Source: Piscinibacter aquaticus (lineage in GTDB: Bacteria > Pseudomonadota > Gammaproteobacteria > Burkholderiales > Burkholderiaceae_C). Taken from it: a stretch of DNA of 64,000 nt. The stretch is from contig VOPW01000001.1 of NCBI GenBank assembly GCA_007994965.1, positions 4,278,001 to 4,342,000 of the forward strand. The letters run 5' to 3'. The notes beneath the pieces were generated by a model. It was not told the DNA's origin. It saw nothing but the letters and a program-made list of their open reading frames with translations, and did not search any database. Positions 42,642 through 53,267 of the stretch are shown one piece after another. Position numbers and translations under genes: made by a program. Position 1 is the stretch's first letter, and each line of letters begins with the position of its first letter.

Positions 42642-44517
42642 GTGAGCCAGCACAGCACGAAGTCCAGCCTCGCCGCGCTGACGCTGGGCGCCATCGGCGT
42701 CGTCTACGGCGACATCGGCACCAGCCCGCTGTACGCCTTCAAGGAGGTGTTCGCGCACGGCCATGTGCCGATGAGCGCGGCGAACATCCACGGCGTGCTG
42801 TCGCTGATGTTCTGGACGCTCACCGTCGTCGTCTCGCTGAAGTACGTGCTGCTGATCCTGCGCGCCGACAACAACGGTGAAGGCGGTCTGATCGCGATGC
42901 TGGCGCTGGCCTCGCAGGCGGTGAAGCACAAGCCGGCACTGCATGCACGGCTGATGCTGATCGGCATCTTCGGCACGGCGATCTTCTTCGGCGACGGTGT
43001 GATCACGCCGGCGATCTCGGTGCTCTCGGCGGTGGAAGGCCTGGAAGTGGCCGCACCGGCGCTGCACCCGTGGATCGTGCCGATCACGCTGCTCGTGCTC
43101 ACCGCGCTGTTCATGGTGCAGCGGCTGGGCACCGCCAGCGTGGGCCGCTTCTTCGGGCCGATCACGGCGGTCTGGTTCGTCGTGCTGGCGGTGCTCGGGA
43201 TGACGCACATCGTGCGCAACCCGGCGATCCTGGTGGCGCTGAATCCGTACTACGCGCTGGAGTTCCTGACCGGGCATCCCGCTGTCGCCTTCGTCGCACT
43301 CGGCTCGGTGGTGCTGTGCGTCACCGGTGCGGGAGGCGCTGTATGCGGACATGGGCCACTTCGGCAAGGGGCCGATCCGCATCGCCTGGTTCAGTCTGGT
43401 GATGCCTTCGCTGGTGATCAACTACTTCGGCCAGGGCGCGATGCTGCTGGCGCATCCGGAGAACGCCAACAACCCGTTCTACGAGATGGCGCCGCAGTGG
43501 GCGCTGTACCCGCTGATCGGCCTCGCCACCGCGGCCACGGTGATCGCCTCGCAGGCGCTGATCACGGCCGCCTTCTCGGTGACGCGCCGGGCCATCCAGC
43601 TCGGCTACCTGCCGCGGCTGCGCGTGCTGCACACCTCCGTGCGCGACACCGGGCAGATCTACCTGCCCTTCGTGAACTGGGGGCTGTTCGTCTGCATCGT
43701 GCTGGCGGTGGTGCTGTTCCGCTCGTCGAGCAACCTCGCGGCGGCCTACGGCATCGCCGTGACGATCGACATGCTGATCACCACCACGATGACCTTCTTC
43801 GTGATCCGTTATGGCTGGAAGTACCCGTGGTGGCTGTGCGCGGCGGCCACCGGCTTCTTCTTCCTGGTCGACTTCACCTACTTCGCGGCCAACATCGTCA
43901 AGGTGATCGACGGCGGCTGGTTCCCGGTGGTGATCGGCGCGGCGATGTTCCTGCTGCTGATGACCTGGAAGCAGGGCCGCCGGCTGATGGCCGAGCGCAT
44001 GCGCGACGACGCGATCGACCTGAAGAGCTTCCTCGAGGCGGTGTTCGTCGCGCCGCCGGTGCGTGTGAGCGGCACGGCGGTGTTCCTCGTCAGCGACCAG
44101 GGCAGCACGCCGAATGCGCTGCTGCACAACCTGAAGCACAACAAGGTGCTGCACGAGACCAACCTGTTCGTGACGGTGCGCCACCACGAGGTGCCGTGGA
44201 TCGGCTTCGACAAGCGCGTGGAGCTGGAATCGCTGGGCAACGACTGCTGGCAGGTGACGCTGCACTTCGGCTTCAAGAACGAGCCCGACGTGCCCGAGGC
44301 GCTGGCGCTGCTGCGCGAGCGCGGCGTGCTGCTCGACGACATGGAGACCAGCTACTTCCTCTCGCGCGACATCGTGATCCCCACGCTCGACGGCGGGATG
44401 GCGCTGTGGCGCGAGAAGCTGTTCGCGAGCATGCACCGCAACGCGGCCGCCGCGGCCGACTTCCTGAATCTGCCCGCCAACCGGGTGGTCGAGCTCGGCG
44501 CCAAGGTCCAGATTTGA
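42642..44517 (+). CDS. kup: Low-affinity potassium transporter Kup (one frame break)
   Basis: About 625 residues, KUP/HAK/KT potassium-proton symporter of the inner membrane. The start is GTG ([18 protein letters not shown]). Conserved: [80 protein letters not shown] and [15 protein letters not shown], then twelve helices and a cytosolic C-terminal domain. One break near 43332 comes from an extra G in a run ([12 protein letters not shown]). The stop overlaps the TTG start of the next gene. Confidence 0.93.
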
Positions 44518-45683
44518 GTTTCTTCCGGGACGTCTCTCTTCCAGCGGCGACCGCCGGCTTCGTCGCCGTGCTGGTCGGCTTCACCAGCTCGGTGGCGATC
44601 GTCTTCCAGGCCGCCACCGCGCTGGGTGCCACGCCGGCGCAGATCAGCTCGTGGATGTGGGCGCTCGGCCTGGGCATGGGCCTGTGCTCGGCGCTGCCTT
44701 CGCTGCTGCTGAAGAAGCCGGTGATGGTGGCCTGGAGCACGCCCGGTGCCGCCGTGCTGGCCACGGCCGCGGTGGCCGGCGGCTTCACGCTCGCGCAGGC
44801 CACCGGCGCCTTCATCGTCTGCGCGCTGCTGATGATCGCAGCGGGCGCCACCGGCGCCTTCGAGCGCGTGATGGACCGTATCCCGATGCCGATCGCCAGC
44901 GCCTTGCTGGCCGGCGTGCTGGCGCGCTTCGGCATGGAGGCCTTCCTCGCCGCGAAGTCGGCGCTGCCGCTGGTGCTGGTGATGCTCGGGGCCTATCTCG
45001 TCGGCCGGCGCGCTGGCCGCGGTATGCCGTGCCGGGCGTGCTCGCCGCGGGCACTGCCTTTGCCGCAGCCCAGGGCCAGCTGCATCTCGGCGGCGTGGCC
45101 TTGACGCTGACCACGCCGGTGTTCGTGATGCCCGAATTCACGCTGGCCGCGGCGGTGAGCCTGGCGCTGCCGCTCTTCGTCGTGACGATGGCCTCGCAGA
45201 ACCTGCCCGGCGTGGCGGCGATCCGCGCGGCCGGCTACCGCATGCCGATCTCCAAGCTGATCACGATGACCGGCGTGGCCACGCTGCTGCTCGCGCCCTT
45301 CGGCGGCTATGCGCTCAACCTCTCGGCCATCACCGCGGCGATCTGCATGGGGCCGGAGGCGCACGAGGATCCCGGCAAGCGCTACACCGCCGCGGTGAGC
45401 TGCGGCCTGATCTACGTGGTGATCGGCCTGTTCGGCGCGGCCGTCACCGGCGTGCTCACCGCCTTCCCGCGCGAGCTGGTGGTGGCGGTGGCCGGCCCGG
45501 CGCTGCTGGGCAGCATCGGCGGCGGCGGCGGTGGCGGTGAAGGACGAGCAGCACCGCGAGGCGGCGCTGATCACCTTCCTGGTCACGCTGTCGGGGCTCA
45601 CGCTCTGGGGCATCGGCTCCGCCTTCTGGGGCGTGGTGGCCGGTGCGCTGGCGCTGGCGGTGCAGTCGTGGCGCCGTGCCTGA
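44514..45683 (+). CDS. benE: BenE-family benzoate/H+ symporter-like protein (two frame breaks)
   Basis: About 390 residues, membrane protein of the BenE family (benzoate transport). Features: [63 protein letters not shown] and [16 protein letters not shown], about twelve helices. The start is TTG, overlapping the kup stop (TTGA). Breaks near 45015 (C lost from [17 protein letters not shown]) and 45533 (within a GGC/GGT run). BenE proteins are named for benzoate, but substrate proof is sparse; no benzoate genes are near, although an aromatic cluster lies 6 kb upstream. Confidence 0.85.
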
Positions 45684-45695
45684 GCGGAGAGACCC

Positions 45696-46911
45696 ATGCC
45701 CGACTTCCGATCGCCCGACTTCCTGCGCGGCCACATCCGCCACACGCTGGCCTTCTACGACGCACGCTGCGTCGACCCTTCCGGCGGCTTCTTTCATTTC
45801 TTCAAGGACGACGGCACGGTCTACGACCGGCGCACGCGGCACGGTCAGCAGCACGCGCTTCGTGTTCAACCACGCGATGGCGTGGCGGCACTTCGGCCTG
45901 CCGGGGTACCAGGATCGCTCGCGGCACGGCCTCGCCTTCCTGCAGGCCGCCCACTTTCAGCCGCAGGGTGGCTACGCCCGGCAGATCGATTGGGACGGCC
46001 AGCGCGCCACGGTGCAGGACGGCACGAATCACTGCTACGGCCCGGCCTTCGTGCTGCTGGCGCATGCGCATGCGTTGATGGCCGGCGTGAGCGAGGCGCG
46101 CGCCGGGCTCGACGCCGCCTTCGATCTGATGGAGCAACGCTTCTGGGAGCCGGCCAACGGCCTCTATGCCGACGAAGCGACGCCCGGCTGGCAGCTCTCG
46201 CCCTACCGCGGCCAGAACGCCAACATGCATGCCTGCGAGGCGAACCTCGCCGCCTTCGAAGCCACGCGCGATGCCAGGCACCTGCAGCGCGCGCTGACGC
46301 TGGCCGAGTCGGTGACCGGCCGCCTCGCCGCGCTGGCCGACGGGCTCGTGTGGGAGCACTACCGCGTGCAACCCGACGGCAGTTGGGCGGTCGACTGGGA
46401 CTACAACCGCGGCGACAGGACCAACATCTTCCGCCCCTGGGGATTCCAGACCGGCCACCTCACCGAGTGGGCCAAGCTGCTGATGCAGCTCGAGCGCGCC
46501 TTGCCCGAGGCCGAGCGGCCGGCGTGGATCGTGCCGCGCGCCCGCCACTTCTTCGACACCGCGATGGCGCACGGCTGGGATGCGGTGCATGGCGGCCTCG
46601 TCTACGGCTTCGACCCGGACGGCGCGGTGTGCGACGCCGACAAGTACTTCTGGGTGCAGGCCGAGAGCTTCGCCGCCGCGGCGCTGCTGGCCGTGCGCAC
46701 CGGCGACGGCGCCTACTGGCAGTGGTACGAGCGCATCTGGGCCTACGCGGCAGCATTTCGTCGACCATACGCACGGCGCCGGTACCGCATCCTCGCGCCG
46801 GACAACCGCAAGCTCACCGACGAGAAGAGCCCGGCCGGCAAGACCGATTACCACACGATGGGCGCCTGCTACGACGTGCTGCGCGCGATAGCCCCAGTTG
46901 TGCCACAGTGA
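45696..46911 (+). CDS. AGE family (N-acylglucosamine 2-epimerase-like) isomerase (three frame breaks)
   Basis: About 405 residues, (alpha/alpha)6-barrel enzyme. Signature pieces: GGFFHFFKDDGTVYD, TRFVFNHAMAWRHFG, NANMHACEANLAAFEAT, NIFRPWGFQTGHLTEWAKL, KYFWVQAESFAAAALL and FVDHTHGAWYRIL, which keep the family's catalytic histidine positions. Likely substrates are free sugars (mannose, cellobiose or N-acyl sugars). Breaks lie near 45845, 46748 and 46779; the last is a T lost from CCTGG, and the first also fits a damaged CCTGG. Twelve bases after benE and 32 before gshB. Confidence 0.85.
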
Positions 46912-46943
46912 GGCTCGACCGCTTCTCCGATTCCGCCACCGCC

Positions 46944-47894
46944 ATGCGCCTCCTGTTCGTCGCCGATCCGCTGGAACAGTTCAACATCAAGAAGGACAGC
47001 ACCTACGCCATGATGCGCGAGGCCGCCGGGCGCGGCCACGAGCTGTTCGCCTGCGAGCCGAAGCAATTGGTCTGGCAGCGCGGCGGCCGCGTCGTGGCCA
47101 AGCTGCGGCAGATCGCGCTCAGCGGCGACCCGGTCTACTGGTTCACCGAGCAGGACACGCCCGAGATCGCGCTGGCCGATCTCGATGCCGTACTGATGCG
47201 CAAGGATCCGCCCTTCGACAGCGAGTATTTCTACGCCACGCACCTGCTGCAGCAGGCCGAGCGCGACGGCGCGCGGGTGTTCAACAAGCCGGCGGCGCTG
47301 CGCGACCATCCGGAGAAGCTGGCGATTCTCGAATTCCCGCAGTTCATCGGGCCCACGCTGGTGACGCGCGAGGCCGAGGCGATCAAGCGTTTCCATGCCG
47401 AACACCGCGACGTGATTCTCAAGCCGCTGGACGGCATGGGCGGCATGGGCATCTTCCGCGTCGGCCCCGACGGCCTGAACCTCGGCAGCATCATCGAGAC
47501 CCTCAACAAGGACGGCGCGCAGACGGTGATGGTGCAGCGCTACCTGCCGGAGATCGTGCAGGGCGACAAGCGCATCCTGGTGATCGGCGGCGAGCCGGTG
47601 CCGTTCTGCCTCGCGCGCATTCCGCAGGGCAGCGAGATCCGCGGCAACCTCGCCGCGGGCGGCAAGGGCGTGGCGCAGCCGCTGTCGGCACGCGACCGCG
47701 AGATCGCCTCGACGCTCGGGCCGATCCTCGCCGCGCGTGGCCTGCTGCTCGCCGGCCTCGACGTGATCGGTGACAGCCTCACCGAGATCAACGTGACCAG
47801 CCCGACCTGCTTCCGCGAGATCACCGACCAGACCGGTTTCGACGTGGCCAAGGTCTTCGTCGATGCGCTCGAGTCGGCGCTGCGCCATCGATGA
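46944..47894 (+). CDS. gshB: Glutathione synthetase GshB
   Basis: 316 residues, ATP-grasp ligase joining gamma-glutamylcysteine with glycine. Conserved: FVADPLEQFNIKKDSTYAMM, LMRKDPPFDSEYFYATHLL, FNKPAALRDHPEKLAILEF, LKPLDGMGGMGIFRV (ATP-grasp loop), EIRGNLAAGGKGVAQPLS and TEINVTSPTCFREI. Length matches the E. coli enzyme (316). The frame is intact. The stop overlaps the ATG of the amidase gene (ATGA). It is separated from gshA by kup, benE and the AGE gene. Confidence 0.95.
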   Translation: MRLLFVADPLEQFNIKKDSTYAMMREAAGRGHELFACEPKQLVWQRGGRVVAKLRQIALSGDPVYWFTEQDTPEIALADLDAVLMRKDPPFDSEYFYATHLLQQAERDGARVFNKPAALRDHPEKLAILEFPQFIGPTLVTREAEAIKRFHAEHRDVILKPLDGMGGMGIFRVGPDGLNLGSIIETLNKDGAQTVMVQRYLPEIVQGDKRILVIGGEPVPFCLARIPQGSEIRGNLAAGGKGVAQPLSARDREIASTLGPILAARGLLLAGLDVIGDSLTEINVTSPTCFREITDQTGFDVAKVFVDALESALRHR

Positions 47895-49168
47895 GAGCCG
47901 CCAACCGCCTGTCGGCCTCCGAGGCCGCGCGGCTGCTGCAGCGCCGTGAGCTCAGCGCCGAGCAGCTGATGCGCGATTGCCTCGCGCACATCGAGGCCCG
48001 CGAGCCGGAGGTGCGGGCCTTCGTGCAACTCGACGCGGCGTCGGCGCTCGCACAGGCCCGGGCGCTCGATGCCGGCCCCGTGCGCGGGCCGCTGCATGGC
48101 CTGCCGCTGGCGGTGAAGGACATCTTCGACACCGCCGACCTGCCCACCGAGTGCGGCTCGCCGATCTTCGCGGGGAACCGGCCGCGCGTCGATGCGGCGG
48201 CGGTGGCGCTGTGCCGCGAGGCCGGGGCAATCGTTGTCGGCAAGACGGTCACCACCGAACTGGCCAACATGACGGCCGGCATCACGCGCAACCCCTTCAA
48301 CCCGGCGCACTCGCCCGGAGGTTCGTCCAGCGGCTCGGCCGCCGCCGTGGCCGACTTCATGGTTCCGCTGTCGCTGGGCACTCAGACAGCGGGCTCGATC
48401 ATCCGGCCGGCGGCCTGCTGCGGCATCGTCGGCATCAAGCCGAGCTTCGGCCGTGTGCCGCGCGCCGGCGTCAAGCCGAACGCCGATTCGATGGACACGG
48501 TGGGCGGCTTCGGCCGCACGGTGGCCGACGCGGCGCTGCTGGCGTCGGTGCTGACCGGCGATGCGCGGCTGCGCGAGACGCCGTTGCCCGAGTCGCTGCG
48601 CATCGGTCTCGCGCCCGGGCCGGACTGGGCGCAGGCCGAGGACGACGTGACGGACTGCTGGGAGCGCACCGCGCGTGCGCTGGCCGCGGTCGCCGTGCGC
48701 TGCGAAGACGCGGCGCTTCCGTCCGACTTCGCCGACGTGGCTGCGGTGCAGTCGGCGATCCAGGCCGCCGAGACCGCGCAGGCGCTGGCCTTCGAACACC
48801 TTTGGCACCGCGCCCGGCTCAGCGAGGCGCTGGTGGCATTGCTGGACCGCGGGCGAAACGTCGATGCGCTGACGCTCGCCGCCCTTCGCGCCCGCACCGA
48901 GCGCTGGCGCCGCGAGATCGATGGGCTGTTCGAGCGGCACGACGTGCTGCTCGCGCCGAGCGCGGTCGACGAAGCGCCCGAGGGCTTGCAGTTCACCGGC
49001 GACCCTGTCTTCTGCCGGCCCTGGAGCCTGCTCGGCCTGCCCTGCGTGCACCTGCCGATGGGCACGGGCTCGAGCGGCCTGCCAGTCGGGCTGCAGTTGG
49101 TTGGCCGCCTCGGCGACGACCACCGCCTGATGGCGGCGGCGCAATGGGTGATGCAGCGCCTCGGCTGA
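47891..49168 (+). CDS. Amidase-signature family amidase
   Basis: 425 residues with the Ser-cisSer-Lys catalytic set: Lys in LAVKDIFDTADL, cis-Ser in the signature SPGGSSSGSAAAVA, and nucleophile Ser in TQTAGSIIRPAACCG. This size and sequence resemble stand-alone amidases (and GatA-like proteins), but GatB/GatC are absent here, so it is not the tRNA amidotransferase. The substrate is unknown. The four-base overlap with gshB suggests translational coupling. It converges with the SHMT-like gene, three bases apart. Frame intact. Confidence 0.88.
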   Translation: MRAANRLSASEAARLLQRRELSAEQLMRDCLAHIEAREPEVRAFVQLDAASALAQARALDAGPVRGPLHGLPLAVKDIFDTADLPTECGSPIFAGNRPRVDAAAVALCREAGAIVVGKTVTTELANMTAGITRNPFNPAHSPGGSSSGSAAAVADFMVPLSLGTQTAGSIIRPAACCGIVGIKPSFGRVPRAGVKPNADSMDTVGGFGRTVADAALLASVLTGDARLRETPLPESLRIGLAPGPDWAQAEDDVTDCWERTARALAAVAVRCEDAALPSDFADVAAVQSAIQAAETAQALAFEHLWHRARLSEALVALLDRGRNVDALTLAALRARTERWRREIDGLFERHDVLLAPSAVDEAPEGLQFTGDPVFCRPWSLLGLPCVHLPMGTGSSGLPVGLQLVGRLGDDHRLMAAAQWVMQRLG

Positions 49169-49171
49169 GGT

Positions 49172-50482
49172 TCAGTTGATGTAGTGCAGCTCGCGGAAGC
49201 GCTGGCGGAAGGCTGCCACCTCTCGCGCTACCGCCTCCGGCCGATCACCGAGCGCGCGGGCGATCAGCGCTCCGAGCTCGCCCATGTGCTCGGCCGCCAT
49301 GCCCAGCCGCACGATCTCCGGCACGCCCAGGCGCAGGCCGTTGACGTCGCCTTCCACCGGCGCGATCGGCAGCCCGATGCCGCAGGCCAGCAGACCCGCG
49401 CGCGCCATGCGCTTCGCGGCCGCCTGCCCACCACCCCAGCGTGCCGCCTCGACAGCGAACTGGTGCGAGGTGGTCGCGCCGCGCGCCATCGCATACACCG
49501 GCAGGCCCTCGCGCTGCAGCGCCTGTGCGAGCGCGCGGGCGGTGTCGCACATCGCATGCGCGTAGGCCGAGCCATGCGTCTTCCAGTCGGCCAGCGTCAC
49601 GGCGAGTGCCGCCACCTTGCCGGCGTCGAAGTTCGCGGTGAGTCCCGGGTAGGCGATCGCATCGATGCGCTCGGCGATTCCCGCGTCGTGGCCGACGACG
49701 AGCCCACCCGGCGGCCCTCCCAGGCTCTTGTAGGTGCTCATCGTCATCACGTGCGCGCCTTGCGCGAGCGGGTTGGCCCAGGTGCGCCCTGCCACCATGC
49801 CCGACAGATGCGCGGCGTCGAAGAGCAGCTTGGCGCCGACCTCGTCGGCCACCTCGCGCATCGCACTGACCGGGTGCGGGAAGAGGTTGAGGCTGCCGCC
49901 GGCGGTGATCAGTTTCGGCTTCACCTCTCGTGCGAGGGCGCGCAGCGCCGCCACGTCGACGGTGTAGCCATCGGCCAGCACCGGCGCGGGCACGGTCTTC
50001 AGGCCGTACAGGCCCGCCGCCCCGGCGCCGTGGTGGGTCACGTGCCCGCCGATCTCCGCCGGCGGCGCGATGATCGTGTCGCCGGGCTGGCAGGTGGCCA
50101 TGAAGACGTAGAGATTGGCCAGCGCGCCGGAGGCCACGCGCACCTCGGCGAACCTTGCCTCGAAGATCTCCGCCGCGAGTTCGGCGCAGATCACCTCGAT
50201 GCGCTCGATCGCCTCCAGGCCCATCTCGTACTTGCCGCCGGGGTAACCGAGCGAGGCCCGCGAGCCGAGCCCCGAAGCCATCATGGCCTCGGCCTTCGGG
50301 TTCATCACGTTGCTCGCCGGGTTGAGGTTGATGCCGTGCTGGTCATGGATGCGGCGGTTCTCGGCGACGAGGCGGGCGATCTCGTGGAAGATGCCCTCGC
50401 TGTCCTGCGCGGCGGTTTGCGTCGCGATCGATTGCACCAGGTCTTCGCAGGCGGCAGGCACCCAGGGGCGGCGTTCGAGCAT
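49172..50482 (-). CDS. Serine hydroxymethyltransferase-like PLP enzyme
   Basis: 436 residues. The fold-type I PLP features of SHMT are visible: LGSRASLGYPGGKYEMG, ASGALANLYVFMATCQPGD, EIGGHVTHHGAGAAG, LLFDAAHLSGMVAG (Asp and His of the PLP site) and the Schiff-base Lys in MTMSTYKSLGGPPGG. It diverges from housekeeping GlyA (which has THKTLRGPRGG), so it is probably a specialised relative such as a 2-methylserine or other aldol-type enzyme (inference). It is divergent from uup (56 bases). Frame intact. Confidence 0.82.
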   Translation of the reverse strand: MLERRPWVPAACEDLVQSIATQTAAQDSEGIFHEIARLVAENRRIHDQHGINLNPASNVMNPKAEAMMASGLGSRASLGYPGGKYEMGLEAIERIEVICAELAAEIFEARFAEVRVASGALANLYVFMATCQPGDTIIAPPAEIGGHVTHHGAGAAGLYGLKTVPAPVLADGYTVDVAALRALAREVKPKLITAGGSLNLFPHPVSAMREVADEVGAKLLFDAAHLSGMVAGRTWANPLAQGAHVMTMSTYKSLGGPPGGLVVGHDAGIAERIDAIAYPGLTANFDAGKVAALAVTLADWKTHGSAYAHAMCDTARALAQALQREGLPVYAMARGATTSHQFAVEAARWGGGQAAAKRMARAGLLACGIGLPIAPVEGDVNGLRLGVPEIVRLGMAAEHMGELGALIARALGDRPEAVAREVAAFRQRFRELHYIN

Positions 50483-50526
50483 GGTCGTTCGAGGTGGTGG
50501 GGCGATGGGGCCATCGTACGCCCGGC

Positions 50527-50532
50527 GACAAT
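50527..50532 (+). promoter_or_regulatory. Candidate -10 box (GACAAT) for uup
   Basis: GACAAT ends six bases before the uup ATG, in the 56-base gap shared with the divergent SHMT-like gene. No ribosome-binding site lies between, so a leaderless message is possible. Confidence 0.3.
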
Positions 50533-50538
50533 CGCGAG

Positions 50539-52428
50539 ATGGCCGTCCTGTCCCTGTCCAATGCCCACCTCGCCTTCGGCCACGTCGCCCTGCTCGATGG
50601 CGCCTCGTTCTCGCTCGAGTCCGGCGAGCGCCTCGGCCTGATCGGCCGCAACGGCGCCGGCAAATCGTCGCTGCTGAAGATCGTCGCCGGGCTGGAGAAG
50701 CCCGACGACGGACTGCTGCAGGTCACGCAGGGCCTGCGCATCCGCTACGTGCCGCAGGAGCCGGCCTTCGACGAGCGCGCCAGCGTGTTCGAGGTGGTCA
50801 GCGACGGCGTGGCCGAAGCGAAGGCGGTGCGCGCCGCCTACGAGGAACATGCGCCGGGTGTCGATCTGGATGCGCTGCAGACGCGCATCGAGGCGCTCGA
50901 TGCCTGGAACTGGGAGCAGCGCGTCGACACCACGCTGCACCAGCTGCACCTGGACGGCAGCCGCGTCGTCGGCGAGCTCAGCGGCGGCATGAAGAAGCGC
51001 GTGGCGCTCGCCCAGGCACTGGTGGCCGTGCCCGATGTGCTGCTGCTCGACGAACCCACCAACCACCTCGACCTCGATTCGATCGCGTGGCTGGAAGAGC
51101 TGCTGCGCGACTTCAAGGGCGCGGTGATGCTGATCACCCACGACCGTGCCTTCCTCGACAACGTGGCTACGCGGATCGTCGAGCTCGACCGCGGGGCGAT
51201 CCGCAGCTTTCCCGGCAACTTCAGCGCCTACGAGCGCATGAAGGAGGAGCAGCTCGCCGCCGAGGCCCTGACGAACGCGCGCCGACAAGCTGCTCGCGCA
51301 GGAGGAGGTGTGGATCCGCAAGGGCGTGGAAGCGCGGCGCACGCGCAGCGTGGCGCGCATCCAGCGCCTCGAGGTGCTGCGCGCCAAGCGGCAGGCGCGG
51401 CGCGAATCCCTCGGCAGTGCGGCTCGAAGTGGACAGCGGCGTGCCCAGCGGCAAGATCGTCGCGGAGCTGAAGGACGTGTCGATGCGCTTCGGCGACAAG
51501 GTCATCGTCGACCACTTCAGCGCCACGATCCTGCGCGGCGACAAGGTCGGCCTGATCGGCCCGAACGGTGCCGGCAAGACCACGCTGCTCAAGCTCATCC
51601 TCGGCGAGCTGCAGCCGACCTCGGGCACGGTGCGCCAGGGCACGCGCATCGAGGTGGCCTACTTCGACCAGATGCGCAGCGTGCTCGATCTGGATGCGAC
51701 GCTGGCCGACACCATCAGCCCGGGCAGCGAATGGATCGAGGTGGGCGGCGCGCGCAAGCACGTGATGAGCTACCTGAACGACTTCCTGTTCTCGCCCGAG
51801 CGCGCCAATTCGCCGGTGCGCACGCTCTCCGGTGGCGAACGCAACCGCGTGCTGCTGGCGCGGCTGTTCGCGCTGCCTGCCAACGTGCTGGTGCTCGACG
51901 AGCCGACCAACGACCTGGACATCGACACGCTGGAGCTGCTCGAGGAACTGCTGCAGAACTATCCCGGCACGGTGTTTCTCGTCAGCCACGACCGGCGCTT
52001 CCTCGACAACGTGGTCACCAGCACGATCGCCTGGGAGGGCGACGAGTCACCCGGCCTGTGGCGAGTACGAAGGCGGCTACGAGGAGTGGCGCGTGCAGCG
52101 CGAGCGCTCGCGAGCGATCCGCGCGCGCGAGCAGGCACGAGAGGCGCCGGCTGCGGCGGAGAAGCCGGCCAGCGCGCCGCCGCCGGCTGCCGCACCCGCC
52201 GGCAAGCCGCGCAAGCTCAGCTACAAGGAGCAGCGCGAGCTCGACGAACTGCCGGCGCGCATCGAGGCGCTGGAGGCGGAGCAGAAGGCGCTCAACGAAC
52301 TGCTCGCCGACCCGCAGAGCTACGTGAAGGATCCGCAGCGCACGACGGCCGCCCACAAGCGCGTGGGCGAGATCGACGACGAACTGATGGCGGCGCTGGA
52401 GCGCTGGGAGGCACTCGGATCGCGATGA
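50539..52428 (+). CDS. uup: ABC-F ATPase Uup (three frame breaks)
   Basis: About 630 residues with two ABC modules and no membrane domain. Module 1: Walker A GRNGAGKSSLLK (about residue 36), signature LSGGMKKRVALAQ, Walker B LLLDEPTNHLDLDS. Module 2: Walker A GPNGAGKTTLLK (about 341), signature LSGGERNRVLLAR, LVLDEPTNDLDIDT. The C-terminal part (LSYKEQRELDELPARIEAL) is the Uup coiled coil that binds DNA or ribosomes. Breaks near 51281, 51418 and 52063 all look like loss of one GC/CG pair from GC-alternating runs. Uup affects transposon excision and ribosome function in E. coli. Confidence 0.92.
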
Positions 52429-52432
52429 GCCC

Positions 52433-52497
52433 GGCGCCGGGCCGCCCCAAGCCGGGCGGCGCCCCTCGGGGGCAGGAGCGGAGCGACTGGGGGCTCA
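52433..52497. repeat. Convergent-gene hairpin repeat, copy 1
   Basis: Between the ends of uup and the unknown minus-strand gene: GCCGCCC pairs with GGGCGGC (52441-52460), followed by GCCCC-TCG-GGGGC (52461-52473) and a tail GGAGCGGAGCGACTGGGGG. The same order of blocks recurs at 59991-60105. It probably serves as a bidirectional terminator. Confidence 0.55.
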
Positions 52498-52499
52498 GT

Positions 52500-53243
52500 T
52501 CAAAACCGGTATCCCGCACCGCATCCGGGTGCGAGCGGCTGACGATCAGCCCGCTCTGCAGGTACAGCGCATTGAGCAGCCGCGTGGCGCGCTCGCGGTC
52601 CATGCCCGGCCAGTCGGACAGCTCGCGCAGCGAGGCCCCTGCCGCGCCAGCCGCTGGATGGCCGCCATGACGGCGCCGCTGGCCGGCAGCGAGCTCGTGT
52701 CGAGCCCGGGGCCACGCGGTAGACCGCCGGGCCGGCGATCTCGGGCAGCAGTTCGCGACGCAGGCCGCGCATCGCCAGCTCCCACAGCAGCGGCGCGAGC
52801 GGGTAGTGGGCCTGCTCAGCGCCCACCAGCGTCGGGTTGCCTTCGCCGGGCGGCTGCAGCAGCGCCGGCTCCACGTGCATCACCTTCAGGTCGAGCAGCG
52901 GCTTGCCGACCAGCTCTTCCGGCGACACCGGGCAGTGCACCAGACGCTCCTGCGCGAAGACGGTCAGCGGCACGACCCGCTCGCCGCTCTGGATGTGGAT
53001 CGTCACCCGCTTGCCGTGGCGCACGCAGGCGGCCATCACCTCGACGACTTCCGAGGCGCCGCCGTCGTCGCCGAAGCGCAGCAGGTCGGCCCTCAGCGAG
53101 GGGCTGAGCTGCGAGATCCGGGTGCTGATGCCGCCCGCCTCGGTGCGCATCTCGTCGAGGTAGCGCTGGTAGGCGCTCGCGCGCATCAGCTCGGGCTCGC
53201 CGAGCGGCAAGGTGGGCTGGAACAGTTCACTGTTCATGACCAT
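52500..53243 (-). CDS. Conserved protein of unknown function (three frame breaks)
   Basis: About 248 residues, no family recognised. The N-terminal two-thirds reads ASAYQRYLDEMRTEAGG, LSPSLRADLLRFGDDGG, VVEVMAACVRHGKRVTI, LTVFAQERLVHCPVS and YPLAPLLWELAMRGLRRELL; the C-terminal part (GAVMAAIQRLARQ, LRELSDWPGMDRERATRLLNALYLQ) looks like a winged-helix module. Breaks near 52514 (T of CCTGG, giving DTWF then stop), 52640 (G run) and 52715. An alternative start is ATG 53237. No signal peptide or membrane segment. It may be a small regulator (inference). Confidence 0.6.
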   Translation of the reverse strand: MVMNSELFQPTLPLGEPELMRASAYQRYLDEMRTEAGGISTRISQLSPSLRADLLRFGDDGGASEVVEVMAACVRHGKRVTIHIQSGERVVPLTVFAQERLVHCPVSPEELVGKPLLDLKVMHVEPALLQPPGEGNPTLVGAEQAHYPLAPLLWELAMRGLRRELLPEIAGPAVYRVAPGSTRARCRPAAPSWRPSSGWRGRGLAARAVRLAGHGPRARHAAAQCAVPAERADRQPLAPGCGAGYRF

Positions 53244-53267
53244 GGTATTGTCCCCCGTTACGCTTGG

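Noticed and set aside
47891-49168. GatA subunit of the tRNA amidotransferase
   Set aside because: gatB and gatC are not adjacent, and the sequence follows gshB in the pattern of a stand-alone amidase.
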